Assembly: GCF_029543245.1 (NCBI RefSeq)
Contig: NZ_JARQWV010000034.1
Span: forward strand, 1 to 51,286
Length of the DNA stretch: 51,286 nucleotides
Reading direction: 5' to 3'
DNA from: Caulobacter endophyticus
Lineage (GTDB): Bacteria; Pseudomonadota; Alphaproteobacteria; Caulobacterales; Caulobacteraceae
Position 1 is the stretch's first letter, and every line of letters starts with the position of its first letter. A program made the translations under genes and the position numbers. Shown here piece after piece: positions 41,289 through 49,627 of the stretch. The notes below the pieces were generated by a model that was given only the letters and a program-made list of their open reading frames with translations, searched no databases and was not told the DNA's origin.

Positions 41289-42971
41289 ATGGCCATCGGC
41301 ATCGCCGCCAACCGGCTTGAACTGCTCCAGATCGCCGACGCGGTCGCCCGCGAAAAGGGCATCGAGAAGGAAGTCGTCATCGAGGCCATCGAGGACGCCC
41401 TGCAGAAGGCCGCCCGCGCCCGCTACGGCGCCGAGCACGACATCCGCGTCAAGATCGATCCGCGCACGGGCGAGACGACGCAGAAGCGCGTGATCGAGGT
41501 CGTCGCCGACGACGCCGACCTGGAAGGCGAGATCGGCAAGGTCCACCTGACCTCGGCCAAGCGCACCTGGCGCGACGCCGAGATCGGCAAGATCTACGAA
41601 GAAGCCCTGCCGCCGTTCGAGATCGGCCGCGTGCAGACCCAGATGGCCCGCCAGGTCGTCATGCACAAGGTTCGCGAAGCCGAGCGCGAGCGCCAGTACG
41701 AAGAGTACAAGGACCGCTCGGGCGAGATCGTCAACGGCAGCGTCAAGCGCGTCGAGTACGGCAACGTCATCGTCGACCTGGGCCGCGGCGAAGGCATCAT
41801 GCGCCGCGACCAGTCGATCCCGCGCGAGAACTTCAACGTCGGCGACCGCATCCGCGCCTACATCTACGACGTCCGTCGCGAGACCAAGGGCCCGCAGATC
41901 ATGCTCAGCCGCGCCCACGGCGGCTTCATGGCCAAGCTGTTCGCGCAGGAAGTGCCGGAAGTCTACGACGGCGTCATCGAGATCCGCGCCGTCGCCCGTG
42001 ACCCGGGTTCGCGCGCCAAGATGGCCGTCATCTCCAACGACGGTTCGATCGACCCGGTCGGCGCCTGCGTCGGCATGCGCGGTTCGCGCGTGCAGGCGGT
42101 GGTCGCCGAGCTGCAGGGCGAGAAGATCGACATCATCCAGTGGTCGGAAGACGAAGCCACCTTCATCGTCAACGCCCTGGCGCCCGCCGAAGTCTCCAAG
42201 GTCGTCATGGACGAGGAAGACGAGCGCGTCGAAGTCGTGGTGCCGGATGAACAGCTGTCGCTGGCCATCGGCCGCCGCGGCCAGAACGTCCGCCTGGCCT
42301 CGCAGCTGACCGGCTGGCAGATCGACATCATGACCGAAAGCCAGGAGAGCGAGCGCCGTCAGAAGCAGTTCGCCGAGGCCACCGCCCTGTTCCAGGAAGC
42401 CCTGGACGTCGACGAGGTCATCGCCCAGCTGCTGGTCACCGAAGGCTTCACCGCCGTGGAAGACGTCGCCTATGTCGACACCCACGAGATCGGTTCGATC
42501 GAAGGCTTCGACGACGAGACCGCCGAGGAACTGCAGGCCCGCGCCCGCGAATTCCTCGAAAAGGAAGCCGCCGCCCTCGACGCCAAGCGCGTCGAACTGG
42601 GCGTTCAGGACGAGGTGCTCGGCATCGAGGGCGTGACCCTGGCCATGGCCGTGGCCCTGGGTGAAGGCGACGTGAAGACGATCGAAGACCTGGCCGGCCT
42701 CGTCCCCGACGACATGCGCGGCTGGTTCGAGAGCAAGGGCGGCGAGCGCGTGCGCGAGCCGGGCATCCTCGAAAGCTTCAACCTGTCGCCCGACGACGCC
42801 GAAGCCCTGATCATGCGCGCCCGCATCGCCATGGGCTGGGTCGAGGCCCCGCCGGAGCCGGAATACGAAGAGGTCGAGGAGGTCGAAGCGACCGACGAGA
42901 CCGAAGGCGCCGAAGTCGAAGGCGAGGGCGAAGAAGCTCCTGCCGCCGAAGAAGCCGCGCAAGAGCAGTAA
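41289..42971 (+). CDS. nusA: Transcription termination/antitermination factor NusA
   Basis: A 560-residue RNA polymerase-binding factor. In order: the N-terminal polymerase-binding domain (1-~130), S1 ('GEIVNGSVKRVEYGNVIVDLGRGEG'), two KH domains ('ACVGMRGSRVQAVVAELQGEKIDI', 'LSLAIGRRGQNVRLASQLTGWQIDI') to about 345, and C-terminal helix-hairpin-helix acidic repeats. The last ~45 residues are nearly all Glu/Ala. Long acidic C-terminal extensions are usual in Alphaproteobacteria. Confidence 0.97.
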   Translation: MAIGIAANRLELLQIADAVAREKGIEKEVVIEAIEDALQKAARARYGAEHDIRVKIDPRTGETTQKRVIEVVADDADLEGEIGKVHLTSAKRTWRDAEIGKIYEEALPPFEIGRVQTQMARQVVMHKVREAERERQYEEYKDRSGEIVNGSVKRVEYGNVIVDLGRGEGIMRRDQSIPRENFNVGDRIRAYIYDVRRETKGPQIMLSRAHGGFMAKLFAQEVPEVYDGVIEIRAVARDPGSRAKMAVISNDGSIDPVGACVGMRGSRVQAVVAELQGEKIDIIQWSEDEATFIVNALAPAEVSKVVMDEEDERVEVVVPDEQLSLAIGRRGQNVRLASQLTGWQIDIMTESQESERRQKQFAEATALFQEALDVDEVIAQLLVTEGFTAVEDVAYVDTHEIGSIEGFDDETAEELQARAREFLEKEAAALDAKRVELGVQDEVLGIEGVTLAMAVALGEGDVKTIEDLAGLVPDDMRGWFESKGGERVREPGILESFNLSPDDAEALIMRARIAMGWVEAPPEPEYEEVEEVEATDETEGAEVEGEGEEAPAAEEAAQEQ

Positions 42972-42983
42972 GAGACAGAGAGC

Positions 42984-43010
42984 CGGCCCTTCCGAACCTC
43001 GGAGGGGCCG
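42984..43010 (+). terminator. Intra-operon hairpin after nusA
   Basis: CGGCCCTTCCG (42984-42994) pairs with CGGAGGGGCCG (43000-43010) with one G-T, loop of 5, followed by a weak CTTCCTTT tract. It could reduce expression of ylxR and infB relative to nusA. Confidence 0.45.
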
Positions 43011-43027
43011 CTTCCTTTAAAAGACGC

Positions 43028-43678
43028 ATGATCGACCAGGCCGCACCGAAAACCCACGCCGAAGCCAACCGCGCCCGCAAGGACATCGTCCTGGGCGAGG
43101 CGGTCGACGAGGCGCGCCTGGTGCGGTTCGTGGCCGGCCCGGACGGCGTCGTCGTGCCCGACGTGGCCCGCAAGCTGCCGGGGCGCGGCATGTGGGTGGC
43201 GGCCGACCGCGAGTCGATCGCCGCGGCCGTGAAGAAGAACGCCTTCTCGCGTTCGGCCAAGGCCAAGCTGTCGGCCCCGGCCGATCTCGCCGACCAGGTG
43301 GAACAGCTTCTGGCCAAGCGGGTTCTGGACGGTCTTGGCCTTGCGCGGCGCTCGGGGAGCATTATCTCGGGGTTCGAAAAGGTTCTGGCGGCTCTGGCCT
43401 CGGGCAAGACCGCCTGGCTGATCGAAGCCGCCGACGGCGCCGATGACGGCCGCCGAAAGGTCTTTTCAGCCGCCCGCAAGGCGCCGAACGCCCCAAGAAT
43501 CCTCGGGATGTTCACATCCGACGAATTGGGTTTGGCCTTGGGCGGGGAGAATGTGATACACACGGCGCTCCTCGCGGGGCGAGGTACGGATCGCTGGACT
43601 TTGGACGTCGAGCGGTTATCAGGCTTCCGTCCTTTCACGCCGCCGGACTGGGTGGTGCGGCAGAGCGAGGAGCCCTAG
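43028..43678 (+). CDS. YlxR (DUF448)-YlxQ (L7Ae) fusion, RNA-binding protein
   Basis: A 216-residue protein joining DUF448/YlxR (about 14-80: 'ARLVRFVAGPDGVVVPDVARKLPGRGMWVAADRE') with an L7Ae/YlxQ-type domain ('VLDGLGLARRSGSIISGFEKVLAALASGKTAWLIEAADGADD'). Both are normally RNA-binding partners encoded in the nusA-infB operon. The family's usual RxCIVTG cysteine is replaced (RKDIVLGE). It probably acts in ribosome or RNase P related RNA work, not proven. Confidence 0.88.
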   Translation: MIDQAAPKTHAEANRARKDIVLGEAVDEARLVRFVAGPDGVVVPDVARKLPGRGMWVAADRESIAAAVKKNAFSRSAKAKLSAPADLADQVEQLLAKRVLDGLGLARRSGSIISGFEKVLAALASGKTAWLIEAADGADDGRRKVFSAARKAPNAPRILGMFTSDELGLALGGENVIHTALLAGRGTDRWTLDVERLSGFRPFTPPDWVVRQSEEP

Positions 43679-43884
43679 GCTTCGATACGTCCTCGGATGG
43701 CTTCATTCGATGGCGAAAATAGCCTAGAACCTGAATGTTGGAGCAAGCCGCCGCAGGCGTCGCGCTCTTGAGCGAAGGGCCGGGAAACGCGCTTCCTATT
43801 GGAGGTACGTCCAGGCCCCTTTCTCGTATGGATTGATCGGTTTTTTGGGCCGGGAACCCGCCCGGCGGAAGTACAAGCGAGCGC

Positions 43885-46800
43885 ATGAGCGACGAGAACG
43901 ATAACGGTCGGCCTGGTTCCAACCCCGGTGGGCGCGCGCCCATCACCCTGAAGCCCCGCCAGGGCTCGGTGAGCGCCGGCGTTGTGAAGCAGAGCTTCAG
44001 CCACGGCAGGACCAAGACGGTGGTTGTCGAGACGAAGCGCACGCGTCCGCATGCGCCGGCTTCCGGCAACCTCGCCGCGCCGTCCCAGGCCGAGCGTCGC
44101 CATGACGCGCCGCGCCCGCAGGGCGGCGGTTCCGCCGCTGGCGGTCTGTCGCAGGACGAGATGCGCGCCCGCCAGCGCGCCATCGAAGCTGCTCGCGAGA
44201 ACCAGGAGCGCCAGGCCGCCGAGCGTCGCGCCGCTGACGCCCGCGCCGCCGCCGAGGCCGCCGCGGCTCGCGAAGCCGCCGCCAAGGCCGCTGCCGCCAA
44301 GGCCGCCGCTGAAGCCGCCGCCGCCAAGCCCGCGCCCGCGCCGACCCCGGCCGCCGCTGCTCCGGCCGCGCCCGCGCCGACGCCCGCTCCGGCTCCGGCC
44401 GCGCCGCGCGTCGAAGCGCCCCGCGCCGAGGCTCCGCGCCCCAGCGCGCCGGGCCAGACCCGCACCTACGAACCCAGCCGTGAGCGCCGCGACGACCGTC
44501 CGACGACCACGACCTACCGGCCGACGCCGGGCGGCGACCGCCCGCAAGGCGATCGTCCCCAGGGTGACCGTCCGCAGGGCGACCGTCCGTTCAACCAGCG
44601 CGCTCCGCGCCAGGACGGCCCGTACAACCAACGCGCCCCCCGTCAGGACGGCCCGTACAACCAGCGCGCTCCGCGTCCGGACGGCGACCGTCCGCGCGGC
44701 CCGCGTCCGGAAGGCGGCGCTGGCGGCGGTGGTTACCGCTCGGGCGGCGACCGCCCGCAGGGTGATCGTCCGCAAGGCGACCGTCCGCAGCAGACCGTCC
44801 GCTACTCGGCCCTGGCCCCGCGTCCGGCGCCTGGCGGCGCTCGTGGTCCTGGCGGCCCCGGCGGTCCGCGCGGTCCGCGTCCCGGCGTTCCCGCCTCGGC
44901 TCCGGCGACCCCGGAAATCCAGCGCGCCATGCGTTCGGCCCCGCGTCCCGGTGGCGAAATCGGCCGCCGTCCCGACGAGGACGACGATCGTCGCAAGACC
45001 GCGAACGCGCCGAACAAGGCCGTGTCGCGCGTCAAGGGCGCTCCGCAGCGTCGCGAAGGCCGTCTGACCATCCAGGCCGTGGCCGGTGATGGGGATTCCG
45101 CCGATCGCATGCGCTCGCTGGCCTCGGTTCGCCGGGCCCGTGAACGCGAGAAGGAAAAGCGCCGTGGCGGCGCGGTCGAGCAGGCGCGCGTCGCCCGCGA
45201 GGTCGTGATCCCCGACGTCATCACCGTGCAGGAGCTGTCCAACCGGATGGCCGTGCGCGGCGTCGAGATCATCAAGTTCCTGATGCGTCAGGGCGTGATG
45301 CTGAAGATCAACGACGTCATCGACAACGACACCGCCGAGCTGGTGGCCACCGAGTTTGGTCACACCGTCAAGCGCGTGTCGGAAGCCGACGTCGAAGAAG
45401 GCTTCATCGGCGCCGAGGACCACGACGATCACCTGGAGGCCCGTCCTCCGGTCGTGACCATCATGGGCCACGTCGACCACGGCAAGACCAGCCTGCTCGA
45501 CGCCCTGCGCTCCACCGACGTGGCGGCCGGCGAACACGGCGGGATCACCCAGCACATCGGCGCCTATCAGGTTCGCCTGAAGGACGGCCAGCGCGTCACC
45601 TTCCTCGACACCCCGGGCCACGCCGCCTTCTCGGCGATGCGCGCCCGCGGCGCCAACATCACCGACATCGTCGTGCTGGTGGTGGCCGGTGACGACGGCG
45701 TGATGCCGCAGACGATCGAAGCCATCAAGCACGCCAAGGCGGCCGAGGTTCCGATCATCGTGGCCGTCAACAAGATGGACAAGCCGGGCTCGGATCCGAC
45801 CCGCGTGGTCAACGAGCTGCTGCAGCACGAGATCGTCGTCGAAAGCCTGGGTGGCGACACCCAGATCATCGAAGTCTCGGCCAAGGCCCGCACGGGCCTG
45901 GACGACCTGCTCGACGCCATCCTGCTGCAGGCCGAAGTGCTCGACCTGAAGGCCAACCCCGACCGCACCGCCGACGGCGTGGTGATCGAGGCCAAGCTGG
46001 ACAAGGGTCGCGGCGCCGTCTCGACCGTCCTGGTCAACCGCGGCACGCTCAAGCGCGGCGACATCGTCGTCGCCGGCAGCCAGTTCGGCCGGGTTCGCGC
46101 CCTGCTGAACGAGCGCAACGAGCAGCTGACCGAAGCCGGTCCGGCTACTCCGGTCGAGATCCTCGGCCTGGACGGCGTTCCCTCGCCGGGCGAAGCCTTC
46201 GCCGTAGTCGAGAACGAGGCCCGCGCCCGCGAGCTGACCGAGTACCGCATCCGCCAGAAGCGCGAGAAGACGCTGGCCCCGGTGGGCGCCGGCGCTTCGA
46301 TGGCCGACATGATGGCCAAGCTGCAGGACAAGAAGCTGAAAGAGCTTCCGCTGATCATCAAGGCCGACGTGCAAGGTTCGGCCGAGGCGATCATCGGTTC
46401 GCTGGACAAGATGGCCACCGACGAGGTCCGCGCGCGGATCATCCTGTCGGGCGCCGGCGCGATCAGCGAAAGCGACGTCATGCTGGCCAAGGGCGCCGGC
46501 GCGCCGGTCATCGGCTTCAACGTCCGGGCCTCGGCCCAGGCGCGGGCCCTGGCCGAACGCGAAGGCGTCGAGATCCGCTACTACGCGATCATCTACGACC
46601 TGCTGGACGACATCAAAGGCGTGCTCTCGGGCATGCTGGCCCCGATCCAGCGCGAAACCTTCCTCGGTAACGCCGAAGTCCTGCAGGCCTTCGACATCAC
46701 CAAGATCGGCAAGGTCGCCGGCTGTAAGGTCACCGAAGGCGTGGTCCGCAAGGGCGCGAAGGTCCGGATCATCCGTCAGGACATCGTCGTGCTCGAACTG

Positions 46801-46956
46801 GGCACCCTGCAGACGCTCAAGCGCTTCAAGGACGAGGTCAACGAAGTCCCCGTCGGTCAGGAGTGCGGCATGATGTTCGCGGGCTTCCAGGACATCAAGG
46901 TCGGCGACACCATCGAGTGCTTCACCGTCGAGGAGATCAAGCGCCAGCTCGACTAA
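43885..46956 (+). CDS. infB: Translation initiation factor IF-2
   Basis: A 1023-residue GTPase that positions fMet-tRNA on the 30S subunit. The first ~420 residues are disordered: Ala/Glu helix, a Pro/Ala stretch, and repeats of GDRPQ and NQRAPRQDGPY units at about 210-300. Then come IF2_N, and the G domain from about 528 with GHVDHGKTSLLDALR, DTPGHAAFS and NKMD, followed by domains II-IV. ATG 43885 lies 206 bp downstream of the ylxR stop, leaving room for a second promoter. Confidence 0.98.
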   Translation: MSDENDNGRPGSNPGGRAPITLKPRQGSVSAGVVKQSFSHGRTKTVVVETKRTRPHAPASGNLAAPSQAERRHDAPRPQGGGSAAGGLSQDEMRARQRAIEAARENQERQAAERRAADARAAAEAAAAREAAAKAAAAKAAAEAAAAKPAPAPTPAAAAPAAPAPTPAPAPAAPRVEAPRAEAPRPSAPGQTRTYEPSRERRDDRPTTTTYRPTPGGDRPQGDRPQGDRPQGDRPFNQRAPRQDGPYNQRAPRQDGPYNQRAPRPDGDRPRGPRPEGGAGGGGYRSGGDRPQGDRPQGDRPQQTVRYSALAPRPAPGGARGPGGPGGPRGPRPGVPASAPATPEIQRAMRSAPRPGGEIGRRPDEDDDRRKTANAPNKAVSRVKGAPQRREGRLTIQAVAGDGDSADRMRSLASVRRAREREKEKRRGGAVEQARVAREVVIPDVITVQELSNRMAVRGVEIIKFLMRQGVMLKINDVIDNDTAELVATEFGHTVKRVSEADVEEGFIGAEDHDDHLEARPPVVTIMGHVDHGKTSLLDALRSTDVAAGEHGGITQHIGAYQVRLKDGQRVTFLDTPGHAAFSAMRARGANITDIVVLVVAGDDGVMPQTIEAIKHAKAAEVPIIVAVNKMDKPGSDPTRVVNELLQHEIVVESLGGDTQIIEVSAKARTGLDDLLDAILLQAEVLDLKANPDRTADGVVIEAKLDKGRGAVSTVLVNRGTLKRGDIVVAGSQFGRVRALLNERNEQLTEAGPATPVEILGLDGVPSPGEAFAVVENEARARELTEYRIRQKREKTLAPVGAGASMADMMAKLQDKKLKELPLIIKADVQGSAEAIIGSLDKMATDEVRARIILSGAGAISESDVMLAKGAGAPVIGFNVRASAQARALAEREGVEIRYYAIIYDLLDDIKGVLSGMLAPIQRETFLGNAEVLQAFDITKIGKVAGCKVTEGVVRKGAKVRIIRQDIVVLELGTLQTLKRFKDEVNEVPVGQECGMMFAGFQDIKVGDTIECFTVEEIKRQLD

Positions 46957-46986
46957 GGGCCGGCGACTTCGGTCACCGAACTATCG

Positions 46987-47019
46987 AAGGGCGCGGATCG
47001 AAAGGTCCGCGCCCTTTTC
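46987..47019 (+). terminator. Terminator after infB
   Basis: An 11-bp perfect stem, AAGGGCGCGGA (46987-46997) and TCCGCGCCCTT (47006-47016), with an 8-nt loop followed by TTC. It closes the rimP-infB operon as seen here; rbfA and truB, often next, are absent. Confidence 0.85.
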
Positions 47020-47119
47020 GCATGCGCGCCCCAAAATGAGTCCCCGGCGGATGGACGCCCCGCAGCGCCGCCCTAGGTTGTCGCCCACGGCGCGATCGCG
47101 CGCTCCAGGGGGCTCATCC

Positions 47120-48238
47120 ATGGCCGACGCGCCGCTGCTCTATGTCATTCTGTCCGCCGCCAGTCGCGACTGGCCCACGCCCCTGGCGCTGACCGCGGCG
47201 GCGTCGGACGGCCTGGGGACGAAGGCCCATTGGGGTACGATGGATTGCCGCGTCGGGGTCGCGCCGGCCGGCTACGGCGACAACCAGCTGTGGCGGCGAA
47301 GCGGTAAGGACGGACGGTTCTGGCTTGAGGCTGTCGCGTTGAGCCATCCCGGCGGCGGCGTGGGCGGAGGCCTCAACTTCTCCGCGGTGCAGGGCCGGGC
47401 GCCGGTGCGCGTCGTGATGTTCGACGAGAACGACAGGGGCTTCTACTGGAACCTCGACACGAACCTGGAGGTCACCCCGATCGTAGCGAGCCCCGGCGAC
47501 CAACTGCTCGAAATCTCCGGCAACGGTCCCTATGACGCGCGCAGTCCGGTGCGGGTCTACGAGTACGACCGCCACAACCGCGCCCATCAGGAGTGGCGGT
47601 TCGCGCCCTATCGACCCAGCTTCGGCCATCCGCGTATCGTCTATCGCCAGCGGTCCCTGGCGGCGGGCGGGGGGCTGCGCGGCGTGGTCCATAACCTGGA
47701 CAACCGCGGATCTCGTGGCCCTCGGGTCTTCAACATCGAGCTGACGGCGTCGGGCGTGTCGCAGCATCGCTGGCGGGCGGCGGCAGGATCGCAGTCGGCG
47801 CTGGAGCGCCTGGCTGCCTTGGGGGGAAGCATCGGCCTCGACGAGGTCGCCAGCTTTCGGCCCGAGCGCCTGCAGGCGGGCTCGGGCCTGGAGCCGAAAT
47901 GGGTCGCCGCGCCGTCCGGGCTGGTCCTGGGCGCTGACACCAGCGCCGCCGTGACCGTCCGTGGCCAGCTCAGCCTGGAGGTCGAGGTTCCCGGCGACAC
48001 CCGGCTGGAGGTCTCGCTCGAAGCCCTGTCGGCCACGTTCAAGGCCGACTGGCGCGCCGCGATCGATCGCCTGACCCCCGAGCGGGCTACGGCGGCGACC
48101 TACGACATTGAAGGCGGCTATGAGGTCTCCGGGGTCTACGATTTCGCCCTGCGGGTAGAGGAGCCCCTGGTGGGCGGCAGGAGCCGGCCCGTACGCGGCC
48201 TTTCCGACCGCGAGACCGTTACGCTTAGCCGAGGCTAG
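47120..48238 (+). CDS. Beta-trefoil lectin with aerolysin-like C-terminal region (predicted)
   Basis: A 372-residue protein not recognised as a named family. The N-terminal ~215 residues carry ricin-B style QxW motifs: NQLWRR (Gln56/Trp58), HQEWRF (Gln157/Trp159) and a variant QHRW (215-218). The C-terminal ~110 residues (about 265-372) show the alternating pattern of aerolysin/ETX-MTX2 pore formers: 'SLEVEVPGDTRLEVSLEALS', ATFKADWRAAI and GGYEVSGVYDFALRVEE. A trefoil-plus-pore layout occurs in fungal LSL-type lectins. There is no signal peptide. ATG 47120 follows CCAGGGGGC. The functional idea is inference. Confidence 0.5.
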   Translation: MADAPLLYVILSAASRDWPTPLALTAAASDGLGTKAHWGTMDCRVGVAPAGYGDNQLWRRSGKDGRFWLEAVALSHPGGGVGGGLNFSAVQGRAPVRVVMFDENDRGFYWNLDTNLEVTPIVASPGDQLLEISGNGPYDARSPVRVYEYDRHNRAHQEWRFAPYRPSFGHPRIVYRQRSLAAGGGLRGVVHNLDNRGSRGPRVFNIELTASGVSQHRWRAAAGSQSALERLAALGGSIGLDEVASFRPERLQAGSGLEPKWVAAPSGLVLGADTSAAVTVRGQLSLEVEVPGDTRLEVSLEALSATFKADWRAAIDRLTPERATAATYDIEGGYEVSGVYDFALRVEEPLVGGRSRPVRGLSDRETVTLSRG

Positions 48239-48293
48239 GGCGGTGCTGCACGAGCGACTGGAATTCGCCGGAATTGAGCGCTAGCCGTTATTC

Positions 48294-48806
48294 ATGCGCA
48301 TCAAAGCCCTTTTCGCCCTGACCGCCGTCGCCGCCTCGCTGAGCGCCTGCGCGACCGCCGATCGCTATGACGCCGCCGGCGACGTGCACGCCCTGCTGAC
48401 GGCGATCCGCAACAACGACCGGGCGACCTTCGACAGCCTGGTCGATCATCGGGCCCTGACCGGCGCGGTCGAGGCCCGTCTCGTCGAAGAGGCCCGCCGC
48501 TCGGGGGCTAAGGGCGGTTGGCAGGCGGCGATGATCGCTTTGGCCGGTCCGGCCGCCGACGTCGCCGGCGCGGCCCTGATCCGCCCCGAGGTGTTCCGCG
48601 CCGCCGCCAACTACTACGGCTACACGCCCGACAAGCCGATCCCCGGCCGCATCGCCATCGCCTCGGCCCTGCGTCCCGTCGGCGACGGCCGCGTCTGCGC
48701 CGCCAAGAAGGACGGTCCGTGCATGTTGACCTTCACCCGCGAGGGCGGAAGCTGGCGGCTGTCGGGCTTCGACGCCCAGGCCGTGAACCTGCAGCTCAAG
48801 CGATGA
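48294..48806 (+). CDS. DUF2939-like lipoprotein
   Basis: A 170-residue protein with a lipoprotein signal (lipobox SLSAC, Cys19) and a domain resembling DUF2939: 'DVHALLTAIRNNDRATFDSLVDHRALTGAVEARL', 'PEVFRAAANYYGYTP' and a C-terminal 'CMLTFTREGGSWRLSGFD'. Function unknown. The next gene overlaps by four bases (ATGA), so the two are co-translated. Confidence 0.65.
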   Translation: MRIKALFALTAVAASLSACATADRYDAAGDVHALLTAIRNNDRATFDSLVDHRALTGAVEARLVEEARRSGAKGGWQAAMIALAGPAADVAGAALIRPEVFRAAANYYGYTPDKPIPGRIAIASALRPVGDGRVCAAKKDGPCMLTFTREGGSWRLSGFDAQAVNLQLKR

Positions 48807-49360
48807 GGGGCCTTGCCCTGGCGCTGGGCGCGGCGGCCGCCCTGGCCGTGGCGGCGAGCCCGGCCGCGGCCGAGCGGCGGATGTTTTCCTACGACCCGAT
48901 CTCGCCCGACGCCAAGCGGCTGACGGGGGCGGGCCTGACCGTGCTGTTCGAGCAGGGGCTGCTCAGCGCCCGGCCGATCAAGGTGCTGGCCACCGGCGTT
49001 CCGGCCCAGGCCCTGCTGCGCAAGGCCGGCCCCAAGGACCTCGGCAAGGGCGGCCTGGCCTCCATGCCCGGCGTCGACACCGACGCGGCCCTCTACGAGG
49101 TCAACGGAACCGTCGAGCAGGGCAAGGTCTATGTCCGCGCCTTCTGTCCCGGCTCCAAGCGCCTGTGGCTGAGCTTCAGCCGCATCGCCCTGCGCCACGA
49201 CCTGCGGATCCAGGCCTTCGGCGACGATCCCAAGGCCGCCGGCCAGGCCCGGCTGTGCGGCACTCTGGACTTCGCCTATCGCGGCGAATGGCGCCTGCCG
49301 ACCGGCGGTCCGCCCGATCCCAACGAGGACTGGACCGACAGCCTCAACGGCCCGCGGTGA
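48803..49360 (+). CDS. Exported protein of unknown function
   Basis: A 185-residue protein with a signal peptide of about 23 residues (ending SPAAA) and a globular domain containing 'DAKRLTGAGLTVLFEQGLLSARPIKVLATGVPAQALLRKAG' and two cysteines (AFCPGSKRLW, ARLCGTLDF) that may form a disulfide. No family recognised. It is coupled to the DUF2939-like lipoprotein gene, so both probably act in the envelope. Confidence 0.7.
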   Translation: MRGLALALGAAAALAVAASPAAAERRMFSYDPISPDAKRLTGAGLTVLFEQGLLSARPIKVLATGVPAQALLRKAGPKDLGKGGLASMPGVDTDAALYEVNGTVEQGKVYVRAFCPGSKRLWLSFSRIALRHDLRIQAFGDDPKAAGQARLCGTLDFAYRGEWRLPTGGPPDPNEDWTDSLNGPR

Positions 49361-49428
49361 GGCTTGCTGGCGGTCCTTCGAGGAAAAGCCGGGTTTCCTT
49401 CCGCCGCCCGGGTCGCTAGGGTCGCGCC

Positions 49429-49509
49429 ATGATCGCGAGCGAACGCGGGACCTGGCGCTTCCAGCGCCGGCTGTCCCTGGGCACCAACGGACTCGTACGC
49501 AGCGCCTGA
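49429..49509 (+). CDS. 26-aa leader ORF upstream of the aminotransferase
   Basis: An ATG-started ORF encoding 26 residues (MIASERGTWRF..., ending LVRSA). A -10-like GCTAGGGTC lies at 49415-49423, so transcription could start at or near the ATG and the ORF would be leaderless, a frequent form in Caulobacter. Its TGA forms the left arm of a hairpin (49502-49509 with 49520-49527). Five arginines are the only codon bias. It may be a regulatory leader peptide or a chance ORF. Confidence 0.35.
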   Translation: MIASERGTWRFQRRLSLGTNGLVRSA

Positions 49510-49544
49510 CCGCTAGGGATCAGGCGCGGCGCCTTCGTGCGCCG
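49502..49544 (+). promoter_or_regulatory. Nested hairpins in the aminotransferase leader
   Basis: GCGCCTGA (49502-49509) pairs exactly with TCAGGCGC (49520-49527), followed by GGCGC / GCGCC (about 49529-49544). A further GGCGGC / GCCGCC hairpin lies near 49582-49600. Translation of the short upstream ORF would run a ribosome into the first stem, the usual set-up for attenuation. The gap 49361-49627 holds no other gene. Confidence 0.45.
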
Positions 49545-49627
49545 GGACGACGGACGTCAGGGCCGTCGCACTCAGAAGACCGGCGGCCCGAGAGCCGCCG
49601 CACGACCGTCTCGACGAAGAAGACCAA

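Noticed and set aside
41151..42962. A 603-codon open frame antisense to nusA
   Set aside because: Mirror frame of a GC-rich acidic protein; no start context and no domain.
43675..46374. A 899-codon open frame antisense to infB
   Set aside because: Low-complexity mirror of the IF-2 N-terminal repeats and G domain; no recognisable fold.
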